Notes under the pieces: generated by a model
Told to the model about the DNA's origin: nothing
The model's database searches: none
The model's input: only the letters and a program-made list of their open reading frames with translations
Shown: positions 15,253 through 23,443 of the stretch, in pieces
Layout of the letters: every line of letters starts with the position of its first letter
Position numbering within the stretch: the stretch's first letter is position 1
Translations under genes and position numbers: made by a program
Assembly (NCBI GenBank): GCA_903882875.1
Contig: CAIRYQ010000080.1
Span: 1 to 46,818 of the forward strand
Length of the DNA: 46,818 nucleotides
Source: an uncultured Spartobacteria bacterium
GTDB taxonomy: Bacteria > Verrucomicrobiota > Verrucomicrobiia > Chthoniobacterales > Chthoniobacteraceae
Reading direction: 5' to 3'

Positions 15253-16387
15253 ACTGACCATCGCTCCCAGTTCGCAGGAACTGGAGGTGTCTGTGTTTGG
15301 GCCTGGGTTTGGGGAATGTGTTCTCCTGCATCTCGGAGACGGCAATTGGGCGGTCATTGATTCCTGCCTCGACGCCACATCCAAGCAACCTGCTGCGCTA
15401 CACTATCTCAACGGGTTTGGTGTAACCCCGGCCGCTTCCATCCAGCTTGTCGTCGCCACACATTGGCATGACGATCACATGGATGGCATCAGCAAGGTTT
15501 TTCAAGCGGCCACGGGCGCAATCTTCGCCTGCACGGCGGCAGTGCAGCAGCCAGACTTCAATGAGGTTTTGGCCGCATGGACGGGGACACAATCCTTGGC
15601 TGGCGGCTCAGGGATTGATGAACTTCGAAGCATTCTTGCTGAACTACGAAAACGGAGCACCAGTGCCCGTAAGGTTGCCCCAAAGCTTGCGGGTGTAGGC
15701 AGGGTGCTATGGCCGATAAACGGCAAGCCCAACCCGTGCGGAATGTCCATCAAGTGTCTATCGCCATCAGACGCGGCGGTGCTGGCGACCATCAGCAGAC
15801 TGAAAGGAATCGCTCCTGTCTCATCGAAGATCCGGCGACGTCTGCCGCTCCTAAAGGAAAACGACACCTCCGTCGTGTTGAGTGTCGAGGCTTCAGGGCA
15901 TCGTGTCTTGCTTGGTGGGGACTTGCACGTCAGGGCCGACCGATCGCTGGGTTGGCTCGCTATTGTTGATGACCATGAAGGCTCAGACGCCAGACATCAT
16001 GCTTTCAAGGTGCCACATCACGGTTCGCCGACAGGCGACCACGATGATGTTTGGAGCAAATTGACGGTGGAACAAACCTGTGCAGTCACAACCCCCTTCG
16101 TGGGAGGGAGTGTCCGCCTGCCATCCGTAGAAGATTGTCGGAGGATTCTGTCGAAAACGCAGAACGCTTACCTTTCCGCACCGCCGCTTCCAGGGAAGTT
16201 TCGTGATACCAACAAGGCTGTGGAAAGAACCGTGCAGGAAACAACCCGCTCAGTCCACTTCGTGCCGGGCAAGTATGGCCACGTCCGATTGCGAAAGCTT
16301 CTGAACGGAGCTCCTAGCACACCATGGCAAGTTGAGTTGTTCGGCTCGGCGGTCAGCATGTCGGATTATGTCCGTTCATTTTCCTGA
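15233..16387 (+). CDS. MBL-fold metallohydrolase, ComEC-like, third gene of operon
   Basis: 384 aa from a GTG at 15233 (no suitable ATG before the conserved start VSVFGPGFGECVLLHLGDGNW). The metal-binding motif HWHDDH is at residues 77-82, a second-site Asp in LLGGDLH at 230 and PHHGS at 261-265, the order found in the ComEC/Rec2 type of metallo-beta-lactamase fold, which includes nucleases. There is no membrane domain, so this is a soluble stand-alone version. Such stand-alone ComEC-like MBL proteins often appear in phage-defence or conflict operons. With two unknown partners it would supply the catalytic activity, most plausibly a phosphodiesterase/nuclease, which is inference. The following intergenic region contains the second 21-bp array. 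Confidence 0.85.
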   Translation: MASNGNKLTIAPSSQELEVSVFGPGFGECVLLHLGDGNWAVIDSCLDATSKQPAALHYLNGFGVTPAASIQLVVATHWHDDHMDGISKVFQAATGAIFACTAAVQQPDFNEVLAAWTGTQSLAGGSGIDELRSILAELRKRSTSARKVAPKLAGVGRVLWPINGKPNPCGMSIKCLSPSDAAVLATISRLKGIAPVSSKIRRRLPLLKENDTSVVLSVEASGHRVLLGGDLHVRADRSLGWLAIVDDHEGSDARHHAFKVPHHGSPTGDHDDVWSKLTVEQTCAVTTPFVGGSVRLPSVEDCRRILSKTQNAYLSAPPLPGKFRDTNKAVERTVQETTRSVHFVPGKYGHVRLRKLLNGAPSTPWQVELFGSAVSMSDYVRSFS

Positions 16388-16560
16388 GAGTCGGCTCAAC
16401 GATTGTTCTGTTGCTGAGCCGCGCCCTTCGTAGGCAAACGCAAACGCGACGAAAACAAGCGCGACCGACACCGCGAGGCCGCCCCAGAATTGCGGCCAGT
16501 GTGCGAAACCACCGGAGAGCCTGAAAACGGCTGTTTTCCGGATTTCGGATTCCTGAACTT
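16376..16560 (-). pseudogene. Possible remnant of small membrane protein next to array 2
   Basis: On the minus strand a frame ending at 16376 codes HWPQFWGGLAVSVALVFVAF followed by AFAYEGRGSA, a clear single membrane helix with a tryptophan-rich lead-in. The frame continues upstream without stop into the 21-bp array and has no good start codon. It could be the C-terminal end of a gene interrupted by the array, a short gene with a rare start, or chance. Confidence 0.3.
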
Positions 16561-16586
16561 TCAGAAAATAGATATTGTGGCCGGAA

Positions 16587-16796
16587 AACTGGGCTTTCTG
16601 GCTGAAAAGCGGTACCGCTTTGTCGCAAACGAGTACCCGTTTGCGGTAAACGAGTAATCGGATGCCATGGACGGGTACTCGTTTCCGGCAAACAAGTACT
16701 CGGATGCTGTGGACTGGTACTCGTTTCCGGCAAACGAGTACTCGGATGCCGTGGACAGGTACCCGTTTCCGGCATTTCGGTAGCTGTTCTGACAGG
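16587..16796. repeat. 21-bp tandem array 2 with 42-bp higher-order repeat
   Basis: Ten consecutive units of exactly 21 bp. The core units at 16629-16775 alternate between two types: ACGGGTACTCGTTTCCGGCA-like and ACGAGTACTCGGATGCCGTG-like, so a 42-bp higher-order period is visible. Outer units (16587-16628, 16776-16796) are diverged but keep the spacing. The GTAC core recurs at the same place in nearly every central unit. The unit sequence is unrelated to arrays 1 and 3. On the minus strand a frame reads through as a 14-residue peptide repeat, with no credible start. Confidence 0.85.
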
Positions 16797-16952
16797 TTTT
16801 CGCCGCCTTGCAGCGCCAACACCCCGGATATGGCCCCGCCCGGCGGCACTTGGCCACGGTCACGTTCGAACCGGATTCCATCGCGTGAGCTTGCGGGCCT
16901 CGCCTGCTTTGCCGCCGTCCTGTGCGCAATCAGCGCGGGGTGCGGCGGAAAA
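16797..16952. other. Intergenic, nothing firm
   Basis: A plus-strand frame resembles a lipoprotein signal (FAAVLCAISAGCGG around 16905-16948) but then runs antisense through the MBL gene, so it is at best a fragment. Otherwise nothing is recognised. Confidence 0.3.
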
Positions 16953-17993
16953 TCACTGCTGCACCGGGACGGGCCTGGCATTCGAACGCATCGCGGTGTG
17001 CGGGCGGAACTGCGGGGCGGTGTCGTGATCATCCGCGGTGGCCGTCTTCGGGAGGAACGGCTTGCCACCGAGTTCGACGAACACCTTCTCGACCTGCGCG
17101 GGCAGGAAATTGCCGACGTAGCGCGCGATGCGCTCCTGCTTTTTCAGCGTGTCGCGGATTCCCTCGACGGCCTGTCTTACCTCGTCCGGTTCCTTCCCTG
17201 TTAATTTTTTGACTTCAGCGGTGAGGGCGGCGAAATACGCCTGCTGATCTTCGAGAAGTTCCGCACCTCCAATGGGGCCGTGGCCGGGGCACACGGTTTT
17301 TGCGCCGAGCTTTTTCGCGGTTTCGAGCGTCCGGATCCAGTCGCCGACATTGCCGTCGGCGGTGTAGTTATAGGGGCCGTTCACGCAGGCGTCGCCGGTG
17401 AAGAGGATCTTTTCATTCGGCAGCCACGCCCAGCCGTCGCCGTGCGTGTGCGCGACGCCGAAATGGAGCAGCTCGACGCGGTGCCTGCCGTCGTCAAAAA
17501 TCATCTCGGATTTGTAGAGCAGAGTCGGCGGCTTGAGCTTGCTTGCGGCGACATCGGGGCGCGTCTTTGCCGCATCTTCCCAGCGTCCCGGCTTGTCGCC
17601 GAAAAGTCCGGTCTCGTATTTTTTCATTTCGCTGAGGACGCCCTCGTGCGCGATTGGAGTTGCGCCATTCTCGACCCAGACCTGATTACCATACGCGTGG
17701 TCGCCGTGGTGGTGCGTGTCGAATGCGAAGCGGATGGGCTTGTCGGTGATCGCCTTGATCTTCGGGATGATCTCCTTCGCGCCGGAGGGGAAGTTGCCGT
17801 CAATGACGAGCACATAGTCATCGAGGATGATCCAGCCGTTGTTGCAATGCCCGTGCGCCTTGAGGTCGCCCTCGTGAAAGTACACCTCGGGCGCAAGTTT
17901 TGCGACCTCGTTCACCTCCGCCGAACAGCGGAGGGCGGGGATGAGTGCGGATGCGAGGACGGCGAGGAGGCGGGCGGGGTTTGAGGGATTCAT
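16953..17993 (-). CDS. Exported MBL-fold hydrolase
   Basis: 346 aa from the ATG at 17993, chosen because it opens a signal peptide (MNPSNPARLLAVLASALIPA). A second upstream frame extension of 49 codons has no such feature. Metal motifs are FDTHHHGDHAYGN (HxHxDH), a His in AHTHGDG, FTGDACVNG and PGHGP, the full set of the class B/glyoxalase-II-like metallo-beta-lactamase family with two zinc ions. It is predicted to be a periplasmic hydrolase of unknown substrate; similar proteins are commonly annotated as MBL-fold metallo-hydrolase. It is not related in layout to the operonic MBL protein at 15233. It lies in the same direction as, but about 190 bases away from, the gspF-like gene. Confidence 0.88.
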   Translation of the reverse strand: MNPSNPARLLAVLASALIPALRCSAEVNEVAKLAPEVYFHEGDLKAHGHCNNGWIILDDYVLVIDGNFPSGAKEIIPKIKAITDKPIRFAFDTHHHGDHAYGNQVWVENGATPIAHEGVLSEMKKYETGLFGDKPGRWEDAAKTRPDVAASKLKPPTLLYKSEMIFDDGRHRVELLHFGVAHTHGDGWAWLPNEKILFTGDACVNGPYNYTADGNVGDWIRTLETAKKLGAKTVCPGHGPIGGAELLEDQQAYFAALTAEVKKLTGKEPDEVRQAVEGIRDTLKKQERIARYVGNFLPAQVEKVFVELGGKPFLPKTATADDHDTAPQFRPHTAMRSNARPVPVQQ

Positions 17994-18029
17994 GGCGCGT
18001 GTTTGTGGCATGGGATGCGTGGAGATTCG

Positions 18030-18212
18030 ATGTTGAAGTTTGCCGATTTCCGAGAGCCGGAATCCAACGCACACACACTCGATGTCCACATCCACTGCGG
18101 CTTTGCGATCTACTATTGGGACGATTTGGCGGACCGGCACATCAAGGTGCTCCGCATCCGCCGCGCTGACGTGAGGTTCGCCGTGGTCAGTGCCGGTGCA
18201 GGCCGCCGGTGA
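18030..18212 (+). CDS. Possible small protein, 60 aa
   Basis: ATG at 18030 preceded by GGAG six bases upstream. It codes MLKFADFREPESNAHTLDVH and a basic tail, with GC-rich third codon positions in keeping with real genes here. It overlaps the 3' end of the minus-strand gspF-like gene by 26 bases. No homolog is recognised. A chance frame remains possible. Confidence 0.3.
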   Translation: MLKFADFREPESNAHTLDVHIHCGFAIYYWDDLADRHIKVLRIRRADVRFAVVSAGAGRR

Positions 18213-19545
18213 GCTTGAAGACGGCGATCAGGATTCCGTAGATCACCGTGCCGATGACGGCGGCGATCATCACCATCACGATCGGCGGGATGAGCGTGCT
18301 GACGACTTTCACCTGCTTGTCCAGCTCGCGCTCGTACACGTCGGCGATGAGGTTCATCGTGTCGGAAAATTTCCCCGTCTGCTCGCCGACGCCCATCATG
18401 TCCACAAACATCTCGGGGAAGATTTTTTGGTGCGCGAGCGCGTTCGAGAGCGTCGCTCCGTCCACGACCGCGGCGCGGACTTCCATCATGCGCAGGCGGA
18501 TGAATTCGTTGCCCGCGATGTCCTCGAGCAGCTCGAGCGCGCGCAGGAGCGTGACGCCGTTCTGCGTGAGCGTGCCGAGCGTGCGGGCGAACTGCGCGTA
18601 CAGCCGGAAGCGCGGGATGCGGCTGAACACCGGCACCGTCCATTTGAACCGCCCCCAAGTCACGCGGCCCGACGGCGTGGCGATGAACGCGCGGAACAGC
18701 AGGAACGCGCCCGCAAGCACGCCGAGCACGAGCCACCAGTAGCGGGTCAGCGCGTTATTGATGTCGATGATCATCTGCGTCGGCCCCGGCAGTTGCGTGC
18801 CCGTGTCCTTGAAGAACGAGATGAGCTGCGGCACCATCGTGTTCATGAAAATCACGATCAGCCCGATGCCGATCACGACGAGCACGGCGGGATAGAGCAG
18901 CGCCTGCTGCACGCCGTCGCGCAGTGCCTTTACCTCGCCGATGTGGATGGTGAGTCGGCGCAGGATCGTCGGCAGCGAGCCGGACGCCTCGCCGGACGAG
19001 ACCATGTTCACGTAGAGCGGCGAGAAGATGCGCGGGAAATCGCGCATCGCCTGAGAGAGGCTGCGTCCGTCCACGAGCGACTGGTGGAGCGATTTGGAAA
19101 GCGCCTGAAGCTTTGGGTGCTTGAGGCGCTTCACGAGCACGCCGAGCGATTCGTCGAGCGTCATGCCCGCGCCGAGCAGATGTGCGAGCTGCTCGCTGAA
19201 AAGATACTGCTGCGAATAGCTGAGCTTCATTCCGCCGACTGCCGGTGGTGGTGACGACGCGGCACCGGACTTCGTTGCGAGAGTTTTTTCACCGGCTTCC
19301 GGGTTCTTTGCGGGCGGCGATTTTGCGAAGGATGTTTCCTTCGGTGTCTGCGCCCCAGCCGCGGAGGCCGCCGGACTTTTCTGTTGCGAAACCACGCCAG
19401 CTCCGACCTCGACCGGCTGCACCCGGATCGGCACACATCGCTTTTGCTCGACCATCGCGATTGCCGCAGAACGATCGTTGGCTGTCACGACACCATCCAC
19501 GAGCGTCCCCTGGGCATTTCGCGCGCTATATCGGAATTCGGGCAT
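18187..19545 (-). CDS. Type II secretion/pilus assembly inner-membrane protein, GspF family
   Basis: 452 aa from the ATG at 19545 (MPEFRYSARNAQGTLVDGVV, the usual GspF opening). A proline/alanine-rich linker at about 65-105 separates it from two T2SSF domains: residues about 120-240 (LFSEQLAHLLGAGMTLDESL, PLYVNMVSSGEASGSLP) and about 320-440 (FARTLGTLTQNGVTLLRALE, MFVDMMGVGEQTGKFSD). Three membrane helices end the domains. It is the platform protein that couples the cytoplasmic ATPase to pseudopilin assembly. No gspE or pseudopilin gene is adjacent, so in this genome the system is dispersed, or this is a stray paralog. A strong hairpin follows upstream of its start, separating it from the PEP-CTERM gene. 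Confidence 0.88.
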   Translation of the reverse strand: MPEFRYSARNAQGTLVDGVVTANDRSAAIAMVEQKRCVPIRVQPVEVGAGVVSQQKSPAASAAGAQTPKETSFAKSPPAKNPEAGEKTLATKSGAASSPPPAVGGMKLSYSQQYLFSEQLAHLLGAGMTLDESLGVLVKRLKHPKLQALSKSLHQSLVDGRSLSQAMRDFPRIFSPLYVNMVSSGEASGSLPTILRRLTIHIGEVKALRDGVQQALLYPAVLVVIGIGLIVIFMNTMVPQLISFFKDTGTQLPGPTQMIIDINNALTRYWWLVLGVLAGAFLLFRAFIATPSGRVTWGRFKWTVPVFSRIPRFRLYAQFARTLGTLTQNGVTLLRALELLEDIAGNEFIRLRMMEVRAAVVDGATLSNALAHQKIFPEMFVDMMGVGEQTGKFSDTMNLIADVYERELDKQVKVVSTLIPPIVMVMIAAVIGTVIYGILIAVFKLTGGLHRH

Positions 19546-19572
19546 GGGGCGCGGATGCTGCGTCTCCGGAAA

Positions 19573-19606
19573 GCACAAAGGCAAGCCCGCAGGTTTGCCT
19601 TTGTGC
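19573..19606 (-). terminator. Terminator hairpin after PEP-CTERM gene
   Basis: A perfect 12-bp stem GCACAAAGGCAA/TTGCCTTTGTGC with a 10-base loop. It lies between the PEP-CTERM stop (19630) and the next minus-strand gene start (19545), where a terminator is expected. The T run after the stem is weak (TTTCC). Confidence 0.65.
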
Positions 19607-19629
19607 CGAATGAAAGTGGAAGGTCGTGT

Positions 19630-20346
19630 CTAAGCGCGTTTGCGGTGGCGCAGCCCCGCCAAGGCGGCAGCAGCGACAGCACCGAGAGCGAGAGTCGAAG
19701 GTTCCGGTACGGGCGCAACCGAAGCAAGCTGGAGAGCGTTGTTCGAACTCCCGAATCCCGCAGCCTGCAAAGATGCGTTGTTTGCTCCGGCGGTAAACGT
19801 ACCGAACAATTCTTTGCTGCCCGCTGTGGTGAGGGCGTCGAGATCAATTGTTATTGGGGTTCCGGGATCACCCGGGAACTGCCAAGCAGCACCGACAGAA
19901 GGAACAAGAGCCTTCGGGACATAAACGATGGCCTGCTGCAACACGGTGTCAACCGCTGTGCTCAATGATGCATTGTTCGACGACTGCAATGCCCAAAGGT
20001 AGATCTGCTGGTTGGCAAAACCAGTATTTGTCTGGTTCCCCAAAAACAAACCACCAACTCCCTGCGTAGAATTGACTTGTCCAGAGCTAAATGGAACAAA
20101 GTCCGCCTTAAGTGTAGCGGTACTGTTTATACCACTCACTGTCGCCGCATCAATGGTGATTTGAGCATCTGACAAGGTCGCAAAATAGCCGATCTGAATC
20201 CAATTGCCAATAGGCAATGCGACATTCGATTGGTTAATCACCCCGGTGCTCCCGTTGGTTCCCCAAGAAACCGTTGCACCGTACGCGGAAAAAGTCCCAA
20301 ACAGGACGAAAGTGCAAATTAAAAATGAGTGGATGGATTTTTTCAT
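19630..20346 (-). CDS. PEP-CTERM sorting domain protein
   Basis: 238 aa. It has an N-terminal signal peptide (MKKSIHSFLICTFVLFGTFS) and a C-terminal PEP-CTERM signal: VPEPSTLALG at about 213-222, a hydrophobic helix and a basic end RHRKRA. Between them is a secreted domain rich in Asn, Ser and Thr with no catalytic motif. Such proteins are recognised by exosortase (EpsH), processed and exported to the cell surface, often as components of extracellular polymer or biofilm. It shares lower GC and the same orientation with the neighbouring TIGR02597-like gene, 22 bases upstream, so the two are probably one transcript. Confidence 0.92.
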   Translation of the reverse strand: MKKSIHSFLICTFVLFGTFSAYGATVSWGTNGSTGVINQSNVALPIGNWIQIGYFATLSDAQITIDAATVSGINSTATLKADFVPFSSGQVNSTQGVGGLFLGNQTNTGFANQQIYLWALQSSNNASLSTAVDTVLQQAIVYVPKALVPSVGAAWQFPGDPGTPITIDLDALTTAGSKELFGTFTAGANNASLQAAGFGSSNNALQLASVAPVPEPSTLALGAVAAAALAGLRHRKRA

Positions 20347-20368
20347 CTTGAACGGTCAAGGTAGAGCC

Positions 20369-21442
20369 TCAATTGAACGTCGCCGGAAACTGCGGTGCAA
20401 CCCAATTAAATGGTGCACCAGAACGCTTGATAAACAGAGCTGTCCCAGCCGGAATCGCCGTGTTCCCGGCGTCAGTGTTCAGATCACTCGCCGACACCCA
20501 TGCGTTCAGTAAAACATTGCGACCCGAAGTTTGGTAAAAATAGGAAACAAATCCGGTGCCATTCCAAAATACCACCTGATCAGCAGTTGCAGCGCTGCCA
20601 GCGGCCAGTCCTGTTGCTCCATCCCCAGTGTATAGCCCGGAGTTACTGAGCGTCATTCCTGATGCATAAACATTACCCAATAGACAGTAGCCAGATAGTA
20701 CTGGTAACGAAGTCTGGCCAGTTTTCACCGCGCCGTTCAAAACTAAACTCAACGAACCACTTTGTTTCCTCGCGATCACGATTCCATCCCCCGGATAGAT
20801 TACGGTATTTCCAGCATCGGTGTTTAGATCGCTGGCTGAAACCCATGCGTTTTGGAGCACGTTACGTCCAGCGGTCTGGTAAAAATAGCCAACGTATCCA
20901 CCGTTTCTGAAAAGCTGGATCTGATCGGCGGTTGCGGCAGAACCAGAACCAAGCCCGACTTGATTCGCCGTGCCAAAGACGCCAGCGATTGTCCAGTGGG
21001 GACGAATTCGATACGACGCTCCGCTAGTGATCCCGACTGCAAGCGAACTGCCCAAGGTCAATGTTTTGGCAGTTCCGTCGGTCGTTACTATGTCGTAAAT
21101 CGTCCCGGCACCGGGACCGGATAGAATCTCGACATAATGCGTGGGCGGGGCTCCTGTCGTGGTGCTGTTGTACTGGTTGTTAGTCCACGAAGCGCCGGCG
21201 TCAGCCAGTATCGTGGAGCCGCCGACAGACGTCGTGGTTGACTGAAATGCCACAGGCTGCTGCAAGGCGAGCGATGTAAATGTGTAAGCTATCGGAATCG
21301 TTCCACCAGTTCCGCTGATGTTGAGTGTTACAAACCCAACGGGATCGGTGGCGGACGTCTGCGCCTGAGCGCCCGGGTGGGCAAGGGCAGACATGGCGAC
21401 AACGGCGGCGAGACTGCGGAAGATCGAGGCGTTCGTTTTCAT
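20369..21442 (-). CDS. Exported repeat protein resembling TIGR02597 (Verrucomicrobia)
   Basis: 357 aa from the ATG at 21442, selected for its signal peptide (MKTNASIFRSLAAVVAMSAL, cleavage after AQA). Upstream in-frame codons are not conserved-looking. The C-terminal half holds a duplicated module with SAATADQ followed by an aromatic GxVxYFYQTxGRNVL stretch and NAWVSASDLNTDAGNT (about 198-240 and 305-345). This closely fits the Verrucomicrobia-specific exported family TIGR02597, as I remember it; a search would settle it. There is no sorting signal. Secreted structural or binding role is inference. It is probably co-transcribed with the PEP-CTERM gene. Confidence 0.85.
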   Translation of the reverse strand: MKTNASIFRSLAAVVAMSALAHPGAQAQTSATDPVGFVTLNISGTGGTIPIAYTFTSLALQQPVAFQSTTTSVGGSTILADAGASWTNNQYNSTTTGAPPTHYVEILSGPGAGTIYDIVTTDGTAKTLTLGSSLAVGITSGASYRIRPHWTIAGVFGTANQVGLGSGSAATADQIQLFRNGGYVGYFYQTAGRNVLQNAWVSASDLNTDAGNTVIYPGDGIVIARKQSGSLSLVLNGAVKTGQTSLPVLSGYCLLGNVYASGMTLSNSGLYTGDGATGLAAGSAATADQVVFWNGTGFVSYFYQTSGRNVLLNAWVSASDLNTDAGNTAIPAGTALFIKRSGAPFNWVAPQFPATFN

Positions 21443-22045
21443 CGGAAGTGCGGGTTTTGTTCTGTGTGCGCTGAGTTTATGGGGTCTGATGCCGACTCCC
21501 GAATTTACCGACAGTTTCTTTATCAAGGTTACGGGTGACGGCAATGTTTTTATTGTAAATTTCCGCCCACAAAGATCCCGCATTTTCAAGTCTTGGCGAT
21601 GATGGAAGTTGGAAAAATCAGGATGCCCGACTGGGGATCCGACGGCACGCGCTGCCTCGCGGATTGCACTGAAGCGCCCGATGCCGCCGAGCATCAAGTC
21701 TCTCCGCCTATCCCGATGGTCGCGGTGCGGTGCCAATGGGCTGATGAAAACGCCCGGCGGGCTTGTCGGCAAACTGCACCCCGCGATGAAGCTCTACCTT
21801 CGGGTCACTTATTCGCCCGATCCATCGAAAGGCGGGCAACCTCCGGCCTCATCGAGCAAACCGTCGAAGCGCCTCGAAATCCAGTCGTGGACGCATATTC
21901 GCCAAAAATAATCCCGCTTTCGGATCCCGCGCCATGCGACTCGGGATTGTCCAAGCGGAATGATGAGTCCTGCGAGCTGTTTGGAAGCCCTCTGAGGCGC
22001 GGCGTTCGCAGCGGAGTTTCTCGCCGCCCGATTGTTTCAATCGTA
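21443..22045. other. Intergenic, AT-rich at left, no gene recognised
   Basis: 603 bases between the TIGR02597-like start and the DUF1501 stop. The left 150 bases contain AT-rich segments such as ATTGTAAATTTCC (21552-21564) and should hold the TIGR02597 promoter. Frames in the rest show no domain or codon pattern I trust. Confidence 0.5.
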
Positions 22046-23443
22046 TCACGCGATGATCTCGCGCACGACGCGGCCCGAGACATCGGTGAGACGGAAGTCG
22101 CGGCCGGCATAGCGATACGTGAGGCGCTCGTGATCAATGCCGAGCAGGTGCAGGATCGTCGCGTGCAGATCGTGGACGTGGACGGGGTTCACCGTCGCGT
22201 TCATTCCGAATTCATCCGTCTCGCCGTACGCGAGACCGCCGCGAACGCCGCCGCCCGCGAGCAGTGTGGAGAAGCCGGTATGATGATGATCGCGCCCAGC
22301 TTTCTTCGCATCCTTGCCGTCTGTTTGCGAGTAGGGCGTGCGCCCGAATTCGCCGCCCATCACGACGAGCGTGTCGTCGAGCATCCCTCGTTGCTTCAGA
22401 TCCGCGATGAGCGCGGCGGCGGACTGGTCGGCGTCGGCGCAGAGCTTCGGGTGCTGCGTGTTGTGATTTGAATGCGTATCCCACGGCTGCGTGCCGGTGG
22501 CCGTGTAGTACACGGTGACGCAGCGCACGCCGTCCTCAAGGAGACGCCGTGCGAGCAAGCACGAGCGTGCGAACGGCGTCTCGCCATATTGCGCGCGCAC
22601 CGCCGCAGGCTCACGGCTGATATCGAAGGTCTGCATCGCCTCGCGCTGCATCTGGAATGCGGTCTCCATCGCGCGGATCTGGCCGTCGAGTTCCGGGTCG
22701 CCCGCGCGCTGCGCGAGGTGGCGCTGGTTCAGCTTTGCGAGCAGGTCGAGCTGCTCGCGCTGTTCGCTGTGCGCGATGAGCGGATTGCGGATGTCTGCGA
22801 TCAATTTTTCCACCGTCATGTCCGACGTGAGCACGCTTGCGGCCTGGTATTCCGCGGGGAGGAAGCTGTTGCTCCACAGCGCGGGGCCGACGACGATCTG
22901 GTTGCTCGGACGGAGCACGATGTAGCCGGGCAGGTTTTTGTTTTCCGTGCCGAGGCCGTAGAGCAGCCACGAGCCGAGCGAAGGACGGATGGGCTGGAGA
23001 TTTCCCGTGTGCATCGCGAGCAGCGCGGGCTCGTGGTTCGGCACGTCCGTGTGCATCGAGCGGATGATGCAGCAGTCATCAATCACGCGCGCGAGATTCG
23101 GCAGCGATTCGCTCACCTCGATGCCGCTCTGCCCGTGCTTTGAAAATGTGAATGGCGACGGCATGAATCCGGTGGACTTGCTCTTTCGGTAAAGCTCGCC
23201 GCTCGGCTGCTGTCCCTCGAATTTCGCGAGTGAGGGCTTTGGATCAAACGTGTCCACATGCGACGGCCCGCCATTCAGAAAAAGAAACACGAGCCGTTTC
23301 GCGCGCGGCGCAAAGTGCGGCAGCCGCGGACTGGAAAGCCCGGCGGCTTGCGCAACGGATGCGAGGCCGAGCAGCCCGAAGCCCGCGCACATTTTGCCGA
23401 GCATTTCGCGGCGAGTGAGAAATCGTGAGGAGTCAGTCCACAT
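22046..23443 (-). CDS. DUF1501 exported protein
   Basis: 465 aa from the ATG at 23443. The N-terminus MWTDSSRFLTRREMLGKM then a hydrophobic stretch is a Tat-type signal (with an RR pair). The body has LVFLFLNGGPSHVDTFDPKP (about 50-69), GEFGRTPYSQ and a C-terminal DLHATILHLLGIDHERLTYR stretch, the hallmarks of DUF1501, a family with an alkaline-phosphatase/sulfatase-like fold. The start overlaps the stop of the DUF1553 gene, so the two are translationally coupled. These pairs are typical of Planctomycetes and Verrucomicrobia, exported and thought to act in polymer or sulfate-ester breakdown; the reaction is not established. Confidence 0.92.
   Translation of the reverse strand: MWTDSSRFLTRREMLGKMCAGFGLLGLASVAQAAGLSSPRLPHFAPRAKRLVFLFLNGGPSHVDTFDPKPSLAKFEGQQPSGELYRKSKSTGFMPSPFTFSKHGQSGIEVSESLPNLARVIDDCCIIRSMHTDVPNHEPALLAMHTGNLQPIRPSLGSWLLYGLGTENKNLPGYIVLRPSNQIVVGPALWSNSFLPAEYQAASVLTSDMTVEKLIADIRNPLIAHSEQREQLDLLAKLNQRHLAQRAGDPELDGQIRAMETAFQMQREAMQTFDISREPAAVRAQYGETPFARSCLLARRLLEDGVRCVTVYYTATGTQPWDTHSNHNTQHPKLCADADQSAAALIADLKQRGMLDDTLVVMGGEFGRTPYSQTDGKDAKKAGRDHHHTGFSTLLAGGGVRGGLAYGETDEFGMNATVNPVHVHDLHATILHLLGIDHERLTYRYAGRDFRLTDVSGRVVREIIA

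Noticed and set aside
16662-17204. Plus-strand frame with a lipobox-like ISAGC
   Set aside because: Most of it is antisense to the MBL gene and the start would lie within the array.
21593-22471. 292-aa plus-strand frame
   Set aside because: Largely antisense to DUF1501, no domain.
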